DNA of 64,000 bases from Maricaulis sp048268525 (GTDB lineage Bacteria; Pseudomonadota; Alphaproteobacteria; Caulobacterales; Maricaulaceae): NCBI RefSeq assembly GCF_048268525.1, contig NZ_JBLWVH010000018.1:9083-73082 (forward strand), given 5' to 3'. This document shows positions 8,730 through 16,333 of the stretch, piece after piece. Position numbers and translations under genes: made by a program. How positions within the stretch are numbered: position 1 is the first letter of the stretch; each line of letters starts with the position of its first letter. The notes under the pieces are model-generated. The model was not told the origin of the DNA and did no database searches. It worked only from the letters and a program-made list of their open reading frames with translations.

Positions 8730-9914
8730 TCAAACGGGTACGACCAGTCCGAACGCGTGGAGTTTGCCCAGCGTTTCAATCGCTGCAGCCTCATCCTGAC
8801 CGACAAAACTCGCGGCGGTCACCGTGCCGCCATCGAGGAGGGTGTGGAGCCCAGCCTCGGCCTCGGCGGCGAACCGGACCTCGCCGCCTGCGGTGATGAT
8901 GACGTTCTCTTTGTCATCGCCGGCAAAGCGCCATGGCACGAATGGTCGGAGCCGGAAGGCCTGCCCCGGCGTCGCCGGGGCCAGGTAGTTGCTGATCGCG
9001 CCACGGGTATTGGGCACGCGGGAGCGAATAAAGCTGTCGACAAAGAAGTCCATCGCCCCGTCGACGCTCATCTCGCGGGCCAGCATTTCAGCCATGGCCT
9101 TGAACTGTGCCTCGGCATCCGTCCGGTCGAAATCAGGCCGGGCAAAGCCGGGCGGAAGCGAGTGCCGCATGGCCGGTGTACGCAAGGCGACTTCTGAAAC
9201 GGCTTCGAGCATCAGGTCGGCCCAGGTCTTTACGATCAGGCCGAGCGTGATGTGGAGCGAGGCTGTGTCGCCATGGGTTCGCGCGTCGTGCATCAGGCCA
9301 CGCGGCACATAGATGCATTCGCCGGCTTTGAGGACAAACTCGGCAACGGTCTCGCCGGCTTCGTGGGCGTCTGGTCTGAAACCCTCTCCCCGGTAGGGGT
9401 TTTCGACCGGGGTTTCGTAGAAGCGCCACAGCTTCTCGCCTTCGATCTGCATGACGAACACATCGTGATCGTCATAGTGGGTATTGAACCCCTGATTGTC
9501 CGGCGGCGTGAGATAGATGTTGGTCTGAACGTGGCAGCTCAGCAGCGACTCGACCGCGCGGCAGAACTCGCCCAGTACGGCATCCATCATGTGGAGTTGC
9601 GGCAGGATGATGGTCGCGCCCTGTCGGTATTGGTTGGCGACGCCACCACGGTCCACATAGCCGGTATCGAACATATAGTCTTCGCGTTGCACCTGGGGCT
9701 CGGACCGCGCCATGTCCAGTGTGCCCTCACGCAGGTCTATGCTGGAGACAATGTCGTCGATGCGGGCGATCGACAGCAAGCCTGCATACCGGCCGGGGTC
9801 TTCCCGATGCACGATCAGCGGCTTTTTCTCATGGTAGTCACGGAAAAAGGTTTCGCGATCAATCGGATCGATCATCGCGCGAAACGGATCGGTCAGCCAG
9901 AGCGGTGCGGTCAT
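8730..9914 (-). CDS. JmjC/cupin-4 type 2-oxoglutarate Fe(II) oxygenase (RoxA/YcfD-like)
   Basis: 394 residues of the ribosomal-oxygenase-like JmjC family (E. coli YcfD, human MINA/NO66), which hydroxylate ribosomal proteins. The iron facial triad is visible: H146 and D148 in FNTHYDDHDVFVMQ, and H209 in YVPRGLMHDA. The adjacent QIEGEKLWRFYE strand is typical of the family. A strong GGGGAGA ribosome site precedes the ATG. The target protein cannot be deduced. The C-terminal part probably contains the dimerisation and winged-helix regions of the family. The promoter probably lies in 9915-10007, just downstream of the terminator of the repeat-protein genes. Confidence 0.88.
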   Translation of the reverse strand: MTAPLWLTDPFRAMIDPIDRETFFRDYHEKKPLIVHREDPGRYAGLLSIARIDDIVSSIDLREGTLDMARSEPQVQREDYMFDTGYVDRGGVANQYRQGATIILPQLHMMDAVLGEFCRAVESLLSCHVQTNIYLTPPDNQGFNTHYDDHDVFVMQIEGEKLWRFYETPVENPYRGEGFRPDAHEAGETVAEFVLKAGECIYVPRGLMHDARTHGDTASLHITLGLIVKTWADLMLEAVSEVALRTPAMRHSLPPGFARPDFDRTDAEAQFKAMAEMLAREMSVDGAMDFFVDSFIRSRVPNTRGAISNYLAPATPGQAFRLRPFVPWRFAGDDKENVIITAGGEVRFAAEAEAGLHTLLDGGTVTAASFVGQDEAAAIETLGKLHAFGLVVPV

Positions 9915-10007
9915 AGTGAAGGTCTCCCCCGAGTGTTCGAAAAAATGTTAGCGGCGCCCGGTACGCTTGTCGCCTGCCTGGGTGTGCACAATTGTGTCGC
10001 AGGCATG

Positions 10008-10041
10008 AAAAACCCCTCGCGCCGGAGCGGGAGGGGTTGTT
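10008..10041 (-). terminator. Rho-independent terminator of the repeat-protein cluster
   Basis: AACCCCTC (10011-10018) pairs with GAGGGGTT (10031-10038) around a GC-rich loop. Read on the minus strand the hairpin is followed by a run of five T. It lies just after the stop of the minus-strand gene at 10058. Confidence 0.8.
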
Positions 10042-10057
10042 CATCGGCGCGTCGCTT

Positions 10058-10624
10058 CTAGCAGCGTCGGCCTCCGCCAACCAGATCAGCATAATTGCCG
10101 GTATCATTGTCCGTACACGAGCGGCCTCCGCCGCGACCACCGCCGACCGGGTCAGCATAGCGCCCCGAATCATTGTCGGTCGTGCCACGGTAATTGCCGC
10201 CACGACCGCGACCGGCCGGATCGGCGTAGCTGCCGCTGTCACTGTCGGTTATGCCGCTGCTGCCGCGCCCGCGTCCAGCCGGGTCGGCGTATGCGCCGGA
10301 GTCTGAATCGGTAACACCGCCACCGCGTCCGCCACCAACCGGGTCTGCATACTGGCCGGAATCGCTGTCCGTCACGCCGCCGCCCCGGCCATTGCCGATC
10401 GGGTCTGAATAGCGTCCGGTGTCGCTGTCGGTGATGCCGGTTGAACCGCGTCCGCCACGGCCGCCGCGTCCGCCACCGGCGGGATCAGCATAGCGTCCGG
10501 TGTCACTGTCTGTGTATCCGGTGGTCGCGCAACCGGCGACAGTGCCGGCCGCTCCGGTCGCAATGGCTGCGCCGGCGACCCGGGTCAGGAATGAACGCCG
10601 GGAGAGTTTTCCACGTTTGGCCAT
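10058..10624 (-). CDS. Tat-exported repeat protein A, putative lipoprotein with seven Asp-Ser-Asp-x-Gly repeats
   Basis: 188 residues. The N-terminus KLSRRSFLTRVAG is a textbook twin-arginine signal followed by a hydrophobic stretch ending VAGC, a lipobox-like motif with Cys32. The rest is seven copies of a roughly 20-residue unit close to TDSDTGxYADPxGxGRG, with Gly/Arg-rich linkers. Two C-terminal units carry Cys (RSC, RRC). The D-x-D-x-G...D spacing resembles calcium-binding loops of the EF-hand/thrombospondin-3 type; calcium binding is my inference. I know no characterised family with this unit. It is the last of three tandem paralogues and is followed by a clear terminator. Export folded through Tat would suit a metal-loaded protein. 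Confidence 0.82.
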   Translation of the reverse strand: MAKRGKLSRRSFLTRVAGAAIATGAAGTVAGCATTGYTDSDTGRYADPAGGGRGGRGGRGSTGITDSDTGRYSDPIGNGRGGGVTDSDSGQYADPVGGGRGGGVTDSDSGAYADPAGRGRGSSGITDSDSGSYADPAGRGRGGNYRGTTDNDSGRYADPVGGGRGGGRSCTDNDTGNYADLVGGGRRC

Positions 10625-10644
10625 TGAAGCCTCCTTGTGCGGCG

Positions 10645-10674
10645 ACGGGCCTGACCGGATGCGGTCAGGCCCGT
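10645..10674. terminator. Strong hairpin between repeat genes A and B (possible terminator or attenuator)
   Basis: ACGGGCCTGACC (10645-10656) and GGTCAGGCCCGT (10663-10674) form a perfect 12 bp stem with a six-base loop. There is no T-run on either side. It may attenuate transcription or stabilise the upstream message rather than terminate fully. Confidence 0.5.
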
Positions 10675-10686
10675 ACAGCGTGTCGC

Positions 10687-11247
10687 TTAGCGGCAGCGTC
10701 GACCACGGCCACCCGGATCCGCGTAGGTGCCGGAATCACTGTCCGAACAGGAGCGTCGGCCACGACCGTTTCCAGCGGGATCCGCATAGGCCCCGCTGTC
10801 GCTGTCTGTAACGCCGGAGCGTCCGCGTCCATTGCCCACTGGATCCGCATAGGCCCCGGTGTCGCTGTCGGTGACGCCGGAGGAGCGCCGCCCGCGGCCG
10901 TTGCCGGCGGGATCGGCATAGGAGCCGGAATCGCTGTCGGTAATGCCAGAGCGCCCGCGGCCATTGCCCGCCGGGTCTGCATAGGCCCCGGTGTCGCTGT
11001 CCGTGACTCCGGTGCTTCCGCGGCCATAGCCGGCGCGGTCGGCATTGGCGCCGCCATCACTGTCGGTGGCTCCGGTGCGTCCATAGCCCGCACGGTCAGC
11101 ATAGCTGCCCGTGTCGCTGTCGGTACGACCGGTGCGGTTCTGGGCGCTGGCTGCGCCCGATACGGCGCCCGCAGCGCCCGTCGCGATTGCGGTGCCAGCC
11201 ACTCTCGTCAGAAACGAGCGGCGACTGAGCTTTCCTTTTTTGGCCAT
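10687..11247 (-). CDS. Tat-exported repeat protein B, seven Asp-Ser-Asp-x-Gly repeats
   Basis: 186 residues, a paralogue of the genes on both sides. The first 17 residues (MAKKGKLSRRSFLTRVA) are almost identical to those of A and C and form a Tat signal. Unlike A there is no lipobox. The sequence ends GAASAQ, a signal peptidase I-like site, so B is probably soluble in the periplasm or secreted. Seven repeats of TDSDTGxYADPxGNGRG type follow, the last carrying Cys residues (RRSC...GRRCR), as in A. Two early units read YADRAGYGRG, resembling units in C. Internal similarity is very high, which suggests recent duplication. Function unknown. Confidence 0.82.
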   Translation of the reverse strand: MAKKGKLSRRSFLTRVAGTAIATGAAGAVSGAASAQNRTGRTDSDTGSYADRAGYGRTGATDSDGGANADRAGYGRGSTGVTDSDTGAYADPAGNGRGRSGITDSDSGSYADPAGNGRGRRSSGVTDSDTGAYADPVGNGRGRSGVTDSDSGAYADPAGNGRGRRSCSDSDSGTYADPGGRGRRCR

Positions 11248-11348
11248 GAAGATGCCTCTCTATCGTGTTCGGCAATCCCCCACGAACTGCTCGAAGTCCC
11301 TCACGATTGAACATGACAACGGCGCCCTGAGGCGCCGCTGTTGATGTC

Positions 11349-11684
11349 TTACAGGCTCGGGCCGCGTCCGCGACCGCCCGGGTCGGAACAGCCGGAACTG
11401 TCAGAGTCGGTGTAACCGGTATTGCCGCGACCGTAGCCGGCCTGGTCAGCGCATGATCCGCTGTCGCTGTCGGTGCGCCCGGTGCTGCTCGTGCCGTGGT
11501 TGGCGTAATCATTCGGGTCCGAGTCGGTGATACCGGTCCGGGCGACCCCATCAACCGGGTCGGCATCCGAATAGCGTTGGACGACAGCGGCACCGGCAAC
11601 GGTGGCGATGGCGCCGGTGGCGATGGTTCCGCCTGCGACGCGCGTCAGGAATGAGCGACGGCTGAGTTTGCCTTTTTTGGCCAT
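11349..11684 (-). CDS. Tat-exported repeat protein C, short paralogue with three to four degenerate repeats
   Basis: 111 residues from the ATG at 11684. A longer frame runs upstream to 12095, but only this ATG starts the shared MAKKGKLSRRSFLTRV Tat signal, so I use it. After the signal (ATVAGA, likely signal peptidase I) come a diverged unit (YSDADPVDG), TDSDPNDYANHG, TDSDSGSCADQAGYGRG and TDSDSSGCSDPGGRGRG. Cysteines replace the tyrosine-region residues in two units, so disulfides are possible. It is the first gene of the tandem set and sits behind an unusually AT-rich upstream region. Function unknown. Confidence 0.78.
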   Translation of the reverse strand: MAKKGKLSRRSFLTRVAGGTIATGAIATVAGAAVVQRYSDADPVDGVARTGITDSDPNDYANHGTSSTGRTDSDSGSCADQAGYGRGNTGYTDSDSSGCSDPGGRGRGPSL

Positions 11685-12013
11685 GTCTGTGTTTCCCCCT
11701 GGATCAGCAAAAGAACTGGCGGGATCGGATTTCCCGAACCCAATCAAACTGGTGCTGAGTCTAGGCGGGCCGGCATCGCTGAGCAATTGAAAGCTGTATA
11801 AAAAATATTGTTCAAAAACAATTGTATAGGAGTATTCATGATAATGATCCGCAATAAAAATGACTATGAGAATGGTTTGCACGATGTATAGATAGAGAAT
11901 GCGAGTTGTTCTCAGGCATGGAGGGGTGATCGCTGCAGCTTTGTCCGGGCTGTCGTTCTTGTCTTGTTCCGCTCCCCGGACTGGTGTTAGCTTGACGGGT
12001 CCGGGAGGGGCTG
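11685..12013. other. 329 bp intergenic region between repeat gene C and ruvC
   Basis: No convincing gene. Its central part (about 11780-11905) is strikingly AT-rich for this chromosome and includes a small palindrome, ATTGTT-N4-AACAAT (11807-11822), plus TGATAATGAT at about 11839. This probably holds the divergent promoter of the repeat genes. The right part holds the LexA box of ruvC. Confidence 0.6.
11955..11969 (+). promoter_or_regulatory. LexA (SOS) box of the ruvCAB operon
   Basis: GTTC (11955-11958), seven bases, GTTC (11966-11969): a perfect match to the direct-repeat GTTC-N7-GTTC operator bound by alphaproteobacterial LexA. It lies 44 bp before the ruvC start, a position suited to promoter repression. 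The ruv genes are known SOS targets in this class. Confidence 0.8.
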
Positions 12014-12514
12014 ATGGCATTATCCGTGCGAATTCTGGGAATTGACCCTGGCTTGAGGCGAATGGGCTGGGGGATGATTCGAGTCGAGGGATCACGTCTC
12101 AGTGCGATTGCACATGGCGTGGTAACGCCACCGACCTCGGCGCCATTGTCCGAGCGGCTCATCCACATCTTCAATGCCGTCGGTGATCTCGTCGGTGAGC
12201 ATCGGCCGGATGAAGCCGCGATTGAAGAGGCATTCATGGCTGCCAATGCTGCTTCGGCTCTCAAGCTCGGCCATGCCCGGGCGGCAGCCCTGCTCGCCCC
12301 CGCAAAAGCCGGATTGCCTGTTGCCGAATATGCGGCGCGCCTGGTCAAAAAGTCGGTCGTGGGAACCGGTGCCGCGGACAAGTCCCAGATTGCGGCCATG
12401 ATCAGTATTTTGTTGCCCGGCACCAAGGCGACTGCCGACGCGGCTGACGCGCTGGCAATCGCGATCTGCCACGCCCATCACCGCCGCGCGGCAAGTTTCG
12501 GGAGTGCGGCATGA
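12014..12514 (+). CDS. ruvC: Holliday junction resolvase RuvC
   Basis: 166-residue endonuclease that cuts Holliday junctions symmetrically, working with RuvAB. Catalytic acids are visible: D11 in ILGIDPGLRRMGWG, E71 in AAIEEAFMAANA, and D142/D145 in ADAADALAIAICHAHH. Length and order are normal. The ATG follows a GGGAGGGG ribosome site. The stop overlaps the ruvA start by four bases (ATGA), so translation is coupled. Expression is probably SOS-controlled through the LexA box 44 bp upstream. Confidence 0.97.
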   Translation: MALSVRILGIDPGLRRMGWGMIRVEGSRLSAIAHGVVTPPTSAPLSERLIHIFNAVGDLVGEHRPDEAAIEEAFMAANAASALKLGHARAAALLAPAKAGLPVAEYAARLVKKSVVGTGAADKSQIAAMISILLPGTKATADAADALAIAICHAHHRRAASFGSAA

Positions 12515-13152
12515 TCGGCATGTTGAAGGGCAAGGTTGAGGCGCTGGGCGCGGACGAGTTGGTGTTGGACGTCGCCGGCGTCGGCTATCTGGTCGGAGCC
12601 GGTGCCCGCACCCTGTCCCGCCTGGAGCCGGGCCAGGCTGTTGTCCTGCATATCGAAACCCATGTTCGGGAAGATGCTTTCAAGCTGTTCGGTTTTCTCG
12701 ACGATATTGACCGTGCCTGGTTCGTCCATCTGCAGAATATCCAGGGTGTCGGTGCCAAGGCTGCTTTCGCAATCCTCGATACAGTGCCGGTCAGTGAAAT
12801 TGCCAATGCAGCCGCTCTTGGCGACAAATCGACCTTTGCCCGGGCCAAGGGGGTCGGGCCGAAACTGGCAACCCGGATCGCGACTGAATTGAAGGACAAG
12901 GCACCGCCAACCGGTCGCAGTTTCTCGATCGGCCTGCCCGTACATGAAGATGACCTGGCGAATGGTTCGCAGCCGGCAAAGCCGACAGGAGGCGACAGTC
13001 TCGCCCGGGAGGATGCGGTCTCGGCGCTTGTCAATCTCGGCTACAATGAGAGCGCGGCGCGGCAGGCTGTGGCCAAAGTCCTTCGCGACGCGGGTTCGGA
13101 AGCCCCGTTGGGTGATGTGATCCGGCTGTCCCTGAAAGAACTCTCGGCATGA
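12511..13152 (+). CDS. ruvA: Holliday junction branch migration protein RuvA
   Basis: 213 residues. RuvA tetramers bind the four-way junction and load RuvB. The N-terminal OB-fold starts MIGMLKGKVEALGADELVLDV. Helix-hairpin-helix segments follow (FVHLQNIQGVGAKAAFAIL and KGVGPKLATRIATELKDK), and a C-terminal RuvB-binding helix bundle (SALVNLGYNESAARQAV) ends the protein after a flexible linker. It overlaps ruvC by four bases and precedes ruvB by 54 bp. Confidence 0.97.
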   Translation: MIGMLKGKVEALGADELVLDVAGVGYLVGAGARTLSRLEPGQAVVLHIETHVREDAFKLFGFLDDIDRAWFVHLQNIQGVGAKAAFAILDTVPVSEIANAAALGDKSTFARAKGVGPKLATRIATELKDKAPPTGRSFSIGLPVHEDDLANGSQPAKPTGGDSLAREDAVSALVNLGYNESAARQAVAKVLRDAGSEAPLGDVIRLSLKELSA

Positions 13153-13206
13153 CCGTCAGCAACCGCGTGGACGCCGGTGATCGGATCGCGCTAGACCCGG
13201 CACATC

Positions 13207-14265
13207 ATGACTGATGCCTTCGACCAGACAGACCCCGATCGGTTGGTGGACCGCGACCTGCAGGCCGGTGACGGTCGGGATCGCGCCCTGCGCCCGCTGT
13301 CATTCTCTGATTTCGTTGGCCAGAAGTCCTCAATCGCCAATCTCAAGGTCTTTGTCGATGCGGCGCGGCGGCGGGACGAGGCGCTCGACCATGTCCTGCT
13401 CTCCGGGCCACCCGGCTTGGGAAAGACCACGCTGGCGCAGATTGTGGCGCGAGAGATGGGTGTCGGTTTTCGGGCCACATCCGGCCCGGTGATCGCAAAG
13501 GCCGGCGATCTGGCCGCCATTCTGACAAATCTCGAACCTCGTGATGTGCTTTTCATCGATGAAATCCATCGTCTGGCGCCTGCGGTCGAGGAGATCCTCT
13601 ACCCGGCCATGGAAGATTTTTGTCTCGATCTGGTGATCGGCGAAGGTCCCTCGGCGCGGACGGTCCGGATCGAACTGCCACCGTTCACGTTGGTCGGCGC
13701 GACGACACGGGCCGGCTTGCTGGCGACGCCGCTCCGCGACCGTTTCGGTGTTCCCGTACGACTGGAATTCTACGACGAGGCAGAGCTCGGATTCATTGTG
13801 ACGCGGGCTGCCGCCAAGCTGGGGATCGGTTCCACGCCGGACGGAGCACGGGAAATCGCTCGCCGCGCGCGGGGCACGCCGCGGGTCGCAGGTCGCCTGC
13901 TGCGGCGCGTGCGTGACTTCGCCGAATCGGAAAACGCCGAGCAGATTACGGAGGCGGTCGCTGACCGGGCATTGAAACGCCTGGAGGTTGACGCGATCGG
14001 TCTGGACAGCCTCGACCGGCGCTATTTGCGAGCCTTGACCGAGAGCTTTGGCGGTGGCCCGGTTGGCGTTGAAACGCTGGCGGGGGCCCTCGCCGAGGCG
14101 CGAGATGCCCTGGAGGATGTGGTCGAGCCGTTCCTGATCCAGCAGGGTTTCATCCAACGCACCCCTCGAGGCCGACTGGCGACTGGCCGGGCCTGGGAGC
14201 ATCTGGGCCTGGTGCCGCCCCAGAGCGGACCGGCCCCCGCACCGGGAGGCCTGTTCGGGAAATGA
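13207..14265 (+). CDS. ruvB: Holliday junction DNA helicase RuvB
   Basis: 352-residue AAA+ motor that drives branch migration. Walker A GPPGLGKTT is at residues 67-75 and Walker B LFIDEIH at about 114-120. Sensor 1 (VGATTRAG) and the arginine finger region (TPLRDRFG) follow, and a C-terminal winged helix includes IQQGFIQRTPRGR. The length is normal. The last bases overlap the ybgC start (ATGA), tying the DNA-repair operon to the Tol-Pal genes, an arrangement common in alphaproteobacteria. Confidence 0.98.
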   Translation: MTDAFDQTDPDRLVDRDLQAGDGRDRALRPLSFSDFVGQKSSIANLKVFVDAARRRDEALDHVLLSGPPGLGKTTLAQIVAREMGVGFRATSGPVIAKAGDLAAILTNLEPRDVLFIDEIHRLAPAVEEILYPAMEDFCLDLVIGEGPSARTVRIELPPFTLVGATTRAGLLATPLRDRFGVPVRLEFYDEAELGFIVTRAAAKLGIGSTPDGAREIARRARGTPRVAGRLLRRVRDFAESENAEQITEAVADRALKRLEVDAIGLDSLDRRYLRALTESFGGGPVGVETLAGALAEARDALEDVVEPFLIQQGFIQRTPRGRLATGRAWEHLGLVPPQSGPAPAPGGLFGK

Positions 14266-14714
14266 GCGATTTGCTGACGCCTGCCGCGGGATCGATCGGG
14301 CCCGACCACATCCACAGGCTCCCGGTTCGGGTCTATTACGAGGACACCGACTTTTCAGGCGTCGTCTACCATGCCCGCTATCTCCACTTCTTTGAACGTG
14401 GCCGAACGGAGAGCCTTCGGGCCTGTGGTATCCATCATTCCGAGCTGGCCGCGATGACGCCTTCGCTGGCATTTGCCGTGCGTCGCATGTCGGTTGAATT
14501 CGTCCGTGCGGCCCGAGTCGATGATGTGCTGGTGGTCGGCACCGGCTTCAGACCGCAAGTCGGAGCGCGGTTGATGATGGAGCAAACCATCCATCGTGCT
14601 GACGAGCTGGTCGCGTCGGCTACGGTCGAAGCCGTCTGTATAGACAGCAGCGGCCGCGCAAAGCGACCGCCGGCGTGGATGCGAGATCGATGGCGCAGCT
14701 ATCTGCTCGACTGA
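14262..14714 (+). CDS. ybgC: Tol-Pal-associated acyl-CoA thioesterase YbgC
   Basis: 150-residue hot-dog thioesterase. The catalytic aspartate lies in YYEDTDFSGVVYHARYLHFFE (D30), the 4-hydroxybenzoyl-CoA thioesterase motif. YbgC proteins hydrolyse short acyl-CoA or acyl-ACP in the cytoplasm. They are encoded with Tol-Pal although their role in that system is not settled. The start overlaps the ruvB stop by four bases. Downstream, an unrelated NTF2-like gene separates it from tolQ. Confidence 0.93.
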   Translation: MSDLLTPAAGSIGPDHIHRLPVRVYYEDTDFSGVVYHARYLHFFERGRTESLRACGIHHSELAAMTPSLAFAVRRMSVEFVRAARVDDVLVVGTGFRPQVGARLMMEQTIHRADELVASATVEAVCIDSSGRAKRPPAWMRDRWRSYLLD

Positions 14715-14821
14715 GAGCCACGCTCATTAACAATTACAACCCATCGGCCAGTATCACGGTGGCTATGTCTTGCCGGACGGACGCGCGGCAATTAACCCTG
14801 TAGTTGATAGGGGGGATACTA

Positions 14822-15490
14822 TTGGCTGAGGTTTGGAAATCATCGGAGCGTTCGAAGCGACCCGTAGCGAGCCGGTTGGGGCCTCCTCCCAATTTTGAAT
14901 TCAGTGTCGCTCGCGTCCTCCAGGATGGCCCTTTCATGTTCATGCACTCGGTGCATGAATCGGAGAAGGGCGGTGAAGTCTGGGTCACGATGAGCCTGAT
15001 CCGACGCACGGCGGCCGGATTGATGAATGTCCAGCGGCAGGTATCGTCCCGCTTCTCGCCTGATGGCGAATATTGTGCCGTTTCGACGGCGGCCGAGCCT
15101 GACCGGAACCTCAAAGACGAAGCCGCACTCAACAAGGCGCAGGTCAAAGCGTTTATCCAGCTGGTCGTGCGTGACGGCTCGTCCGAGCACCGCGATGCCT
15201 TTATCGACCGGGGCCGTTTTGTCACCCACACGCCGGGCACCTGCTGTCGGCCCGAGGGGCTCGACGCACTGGTGGCCCGTCGCCGTCCTCGGCCGGGCCT
15301 CGTCTATCATGGCGTTGACGACATTGTGGGCGAGGGCGCCTATGTTGCGGTCTTCTCCTGCTTCGACATGGACGGCGAAACCTATCGGGCCTGCGACCTC
15401 ATGCGCCTGGAAGCCGGACGCATCGCCGAGCACTGGGATGTGGTCGAAGCCGTCGCCGCACACTCGGTTGCGCACAACGACGAGACGTGA
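14822..15490 (+). CDS. Probable thioesterase-like/SnoaL-NTF2-like protein of unknown function
   Basis: 222 residues from the TTG at 14822, chosen because AGGGGGG (14809-14815) gives it an ideal ribosome site. A TTG at 14804 would overlap that site. No signal peptide. The C-terminal half (LVVRDGSSEHRDAFIDRGRFVTH to LMRLEAGRIAEHWDVVEAV) has the strand pattern and the typical closing ...GRIAEHWDV of SnoaL-like NTF2-fold proteins, a family of small-molecule-binding isomerases and uncharacterised proteins. The N-terminal half is less clear. It interrupts the usual ybgC-tolQ junction. Fold moderately sure, function unknown. Confidence 0.65.
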   Translation: MAEVWKSSERSKRPVASRLGPPPNFEFSVARVLQDGPFMFMHSVHESEKGGEVWVTMSLIRRTAAGLMNVQRQVSSRFSPDGEYCAVSTAAEPDRNLKDEAALNKAQVKAFIQLVVRDGSSEHRDAFIDRGRFVTHTPGTCCRPEGLDALVARRRPRPGLVYHGVDDIVGEGAYVAVFSCFDMDGETYRACDLMRLEAGRIAEHWDVVEAVAAHSVAHNDET

Positions 15491-15660
15491 ACACGCAGTA
15501 TTTGCGGTTATCACCTCCTGAAATTTGCCGTATTCGATAGGCAGGAACCGTTCCGGGCGGAACGCGTCAGCGCAGGCACGGAGTCTGCATGGCGTCGGAT
15601 GGTTTGTGAAACACGGTATCGGAACCGCGTGCGTGGGTCCGAAGCGCAAGGGTGAGCGTC

Positions 15661-16329
15661 ATGGAGTCTTCTGTCGTCGAAATCGCGCAGGTCGTGGAGG
15701 GTTTCTCCTTCTATGCCTTGTTCATGCGCGCCGACTGGGTGGTGAAAGGTGTGATGGGCATTCTCGCCTTCATGTCGATCTGGTCCTGGGCGATCGCAAT
15801 CGACAAGTCGCTGCAACTACGTGGCCTGCACTCGAAAGGCCGGCAGTTTGAGCGCGAATTCTGGTCCGGCCGGTCGCTGGATGCCTTGGCCGACCAGTTC
15901 GCCAAGAATGCCCGCGAGCCGTTTTCACGCGTATTCGCAGCGGGCTTGCGTGAATGGAAGGGTGACAGCCCGGGCGGGCGTGTCTCCAAGGCTGCGGGCG
16001 CCGAAGCCGGTCGTCAGATGACCGAGTCCGAAGGCGGGCTGGGCATCCTCGCGACGATCGCGTCGGCCGCGCCCTTCGTGGGTCTGTTCGGCACGGTCTG
16101 GGGCATCATGAACGCCTTCCGTTCCATCGCCGCCTCGCAGGATACCAACCTCGCCGTCGTCGCTCCCGGCATTGCCGAGGCGCTTTTCGCCACGGCGCTG
16201 GGTCTGCTGGCCGCTATCCCGGCCGTCATCTTCTTCAACGCGCTGTCCGCCAATCTCGCCAAATACGGCTCCCGCCTCGATGGCTTTGTCGACGAGCTGT
16301 CGGCGCTGGCCGACCGCGACGAGGTCTAG
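15661..16329 (+). CDS. tolQ: TolQ, proton-channel subunit of the Tol-Pal system
   Basis: 222-residue inner-membrane protein of the MotA/TolQ/ExbB family, with three membrane segments (about residues 20-45, 122-145 and 165-190). The family core EGGLGILATIASAAPFVGLFGTVWGIM is present but is described here only by its flanks, EGGLGIL and GTVWGIM. With TolR it couples the proton motive force to TolA. I use the ATG at 15661, preceded by AAGGGTGAG. A GTG nine bases earlier overlaps that site. tolR starts four bases after the stop. Confidence 0.96.
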   Translation: MESSVVEIAQVVEGFSFYALFMRADWVVKGVMGILAFMSIWSWAIAIDKSLQLRGLHSKGRQFEREFWSGRSLDALADQFAKNAREPFSRVFAAGLREWKGDSPGGRVSKAAGAEAGRQMTESEGGLGILATIASAAPFVGLFGTVWGIMNAFRSIAASQDTNLAVVAPGIAEALFATALGLLAAIPAVIFFNALSANLAKYGSRLDGFVDELSALADRDEV

Positions 16330-16333
16330 GCCG

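Noticed and set aside
10441..11310. 289-codon plus-strand frame opposite the repeat genes
   Set aside because: It is the mirror of the Asp-Ser-Asp repeat arrays. The Tat signals exist only on the minus strand.
13330..14472. 380-codon minus-strand frame over ruvB and ybgC
   Set aside because: Spans two well-identified genes on the other strand and resembles no family.
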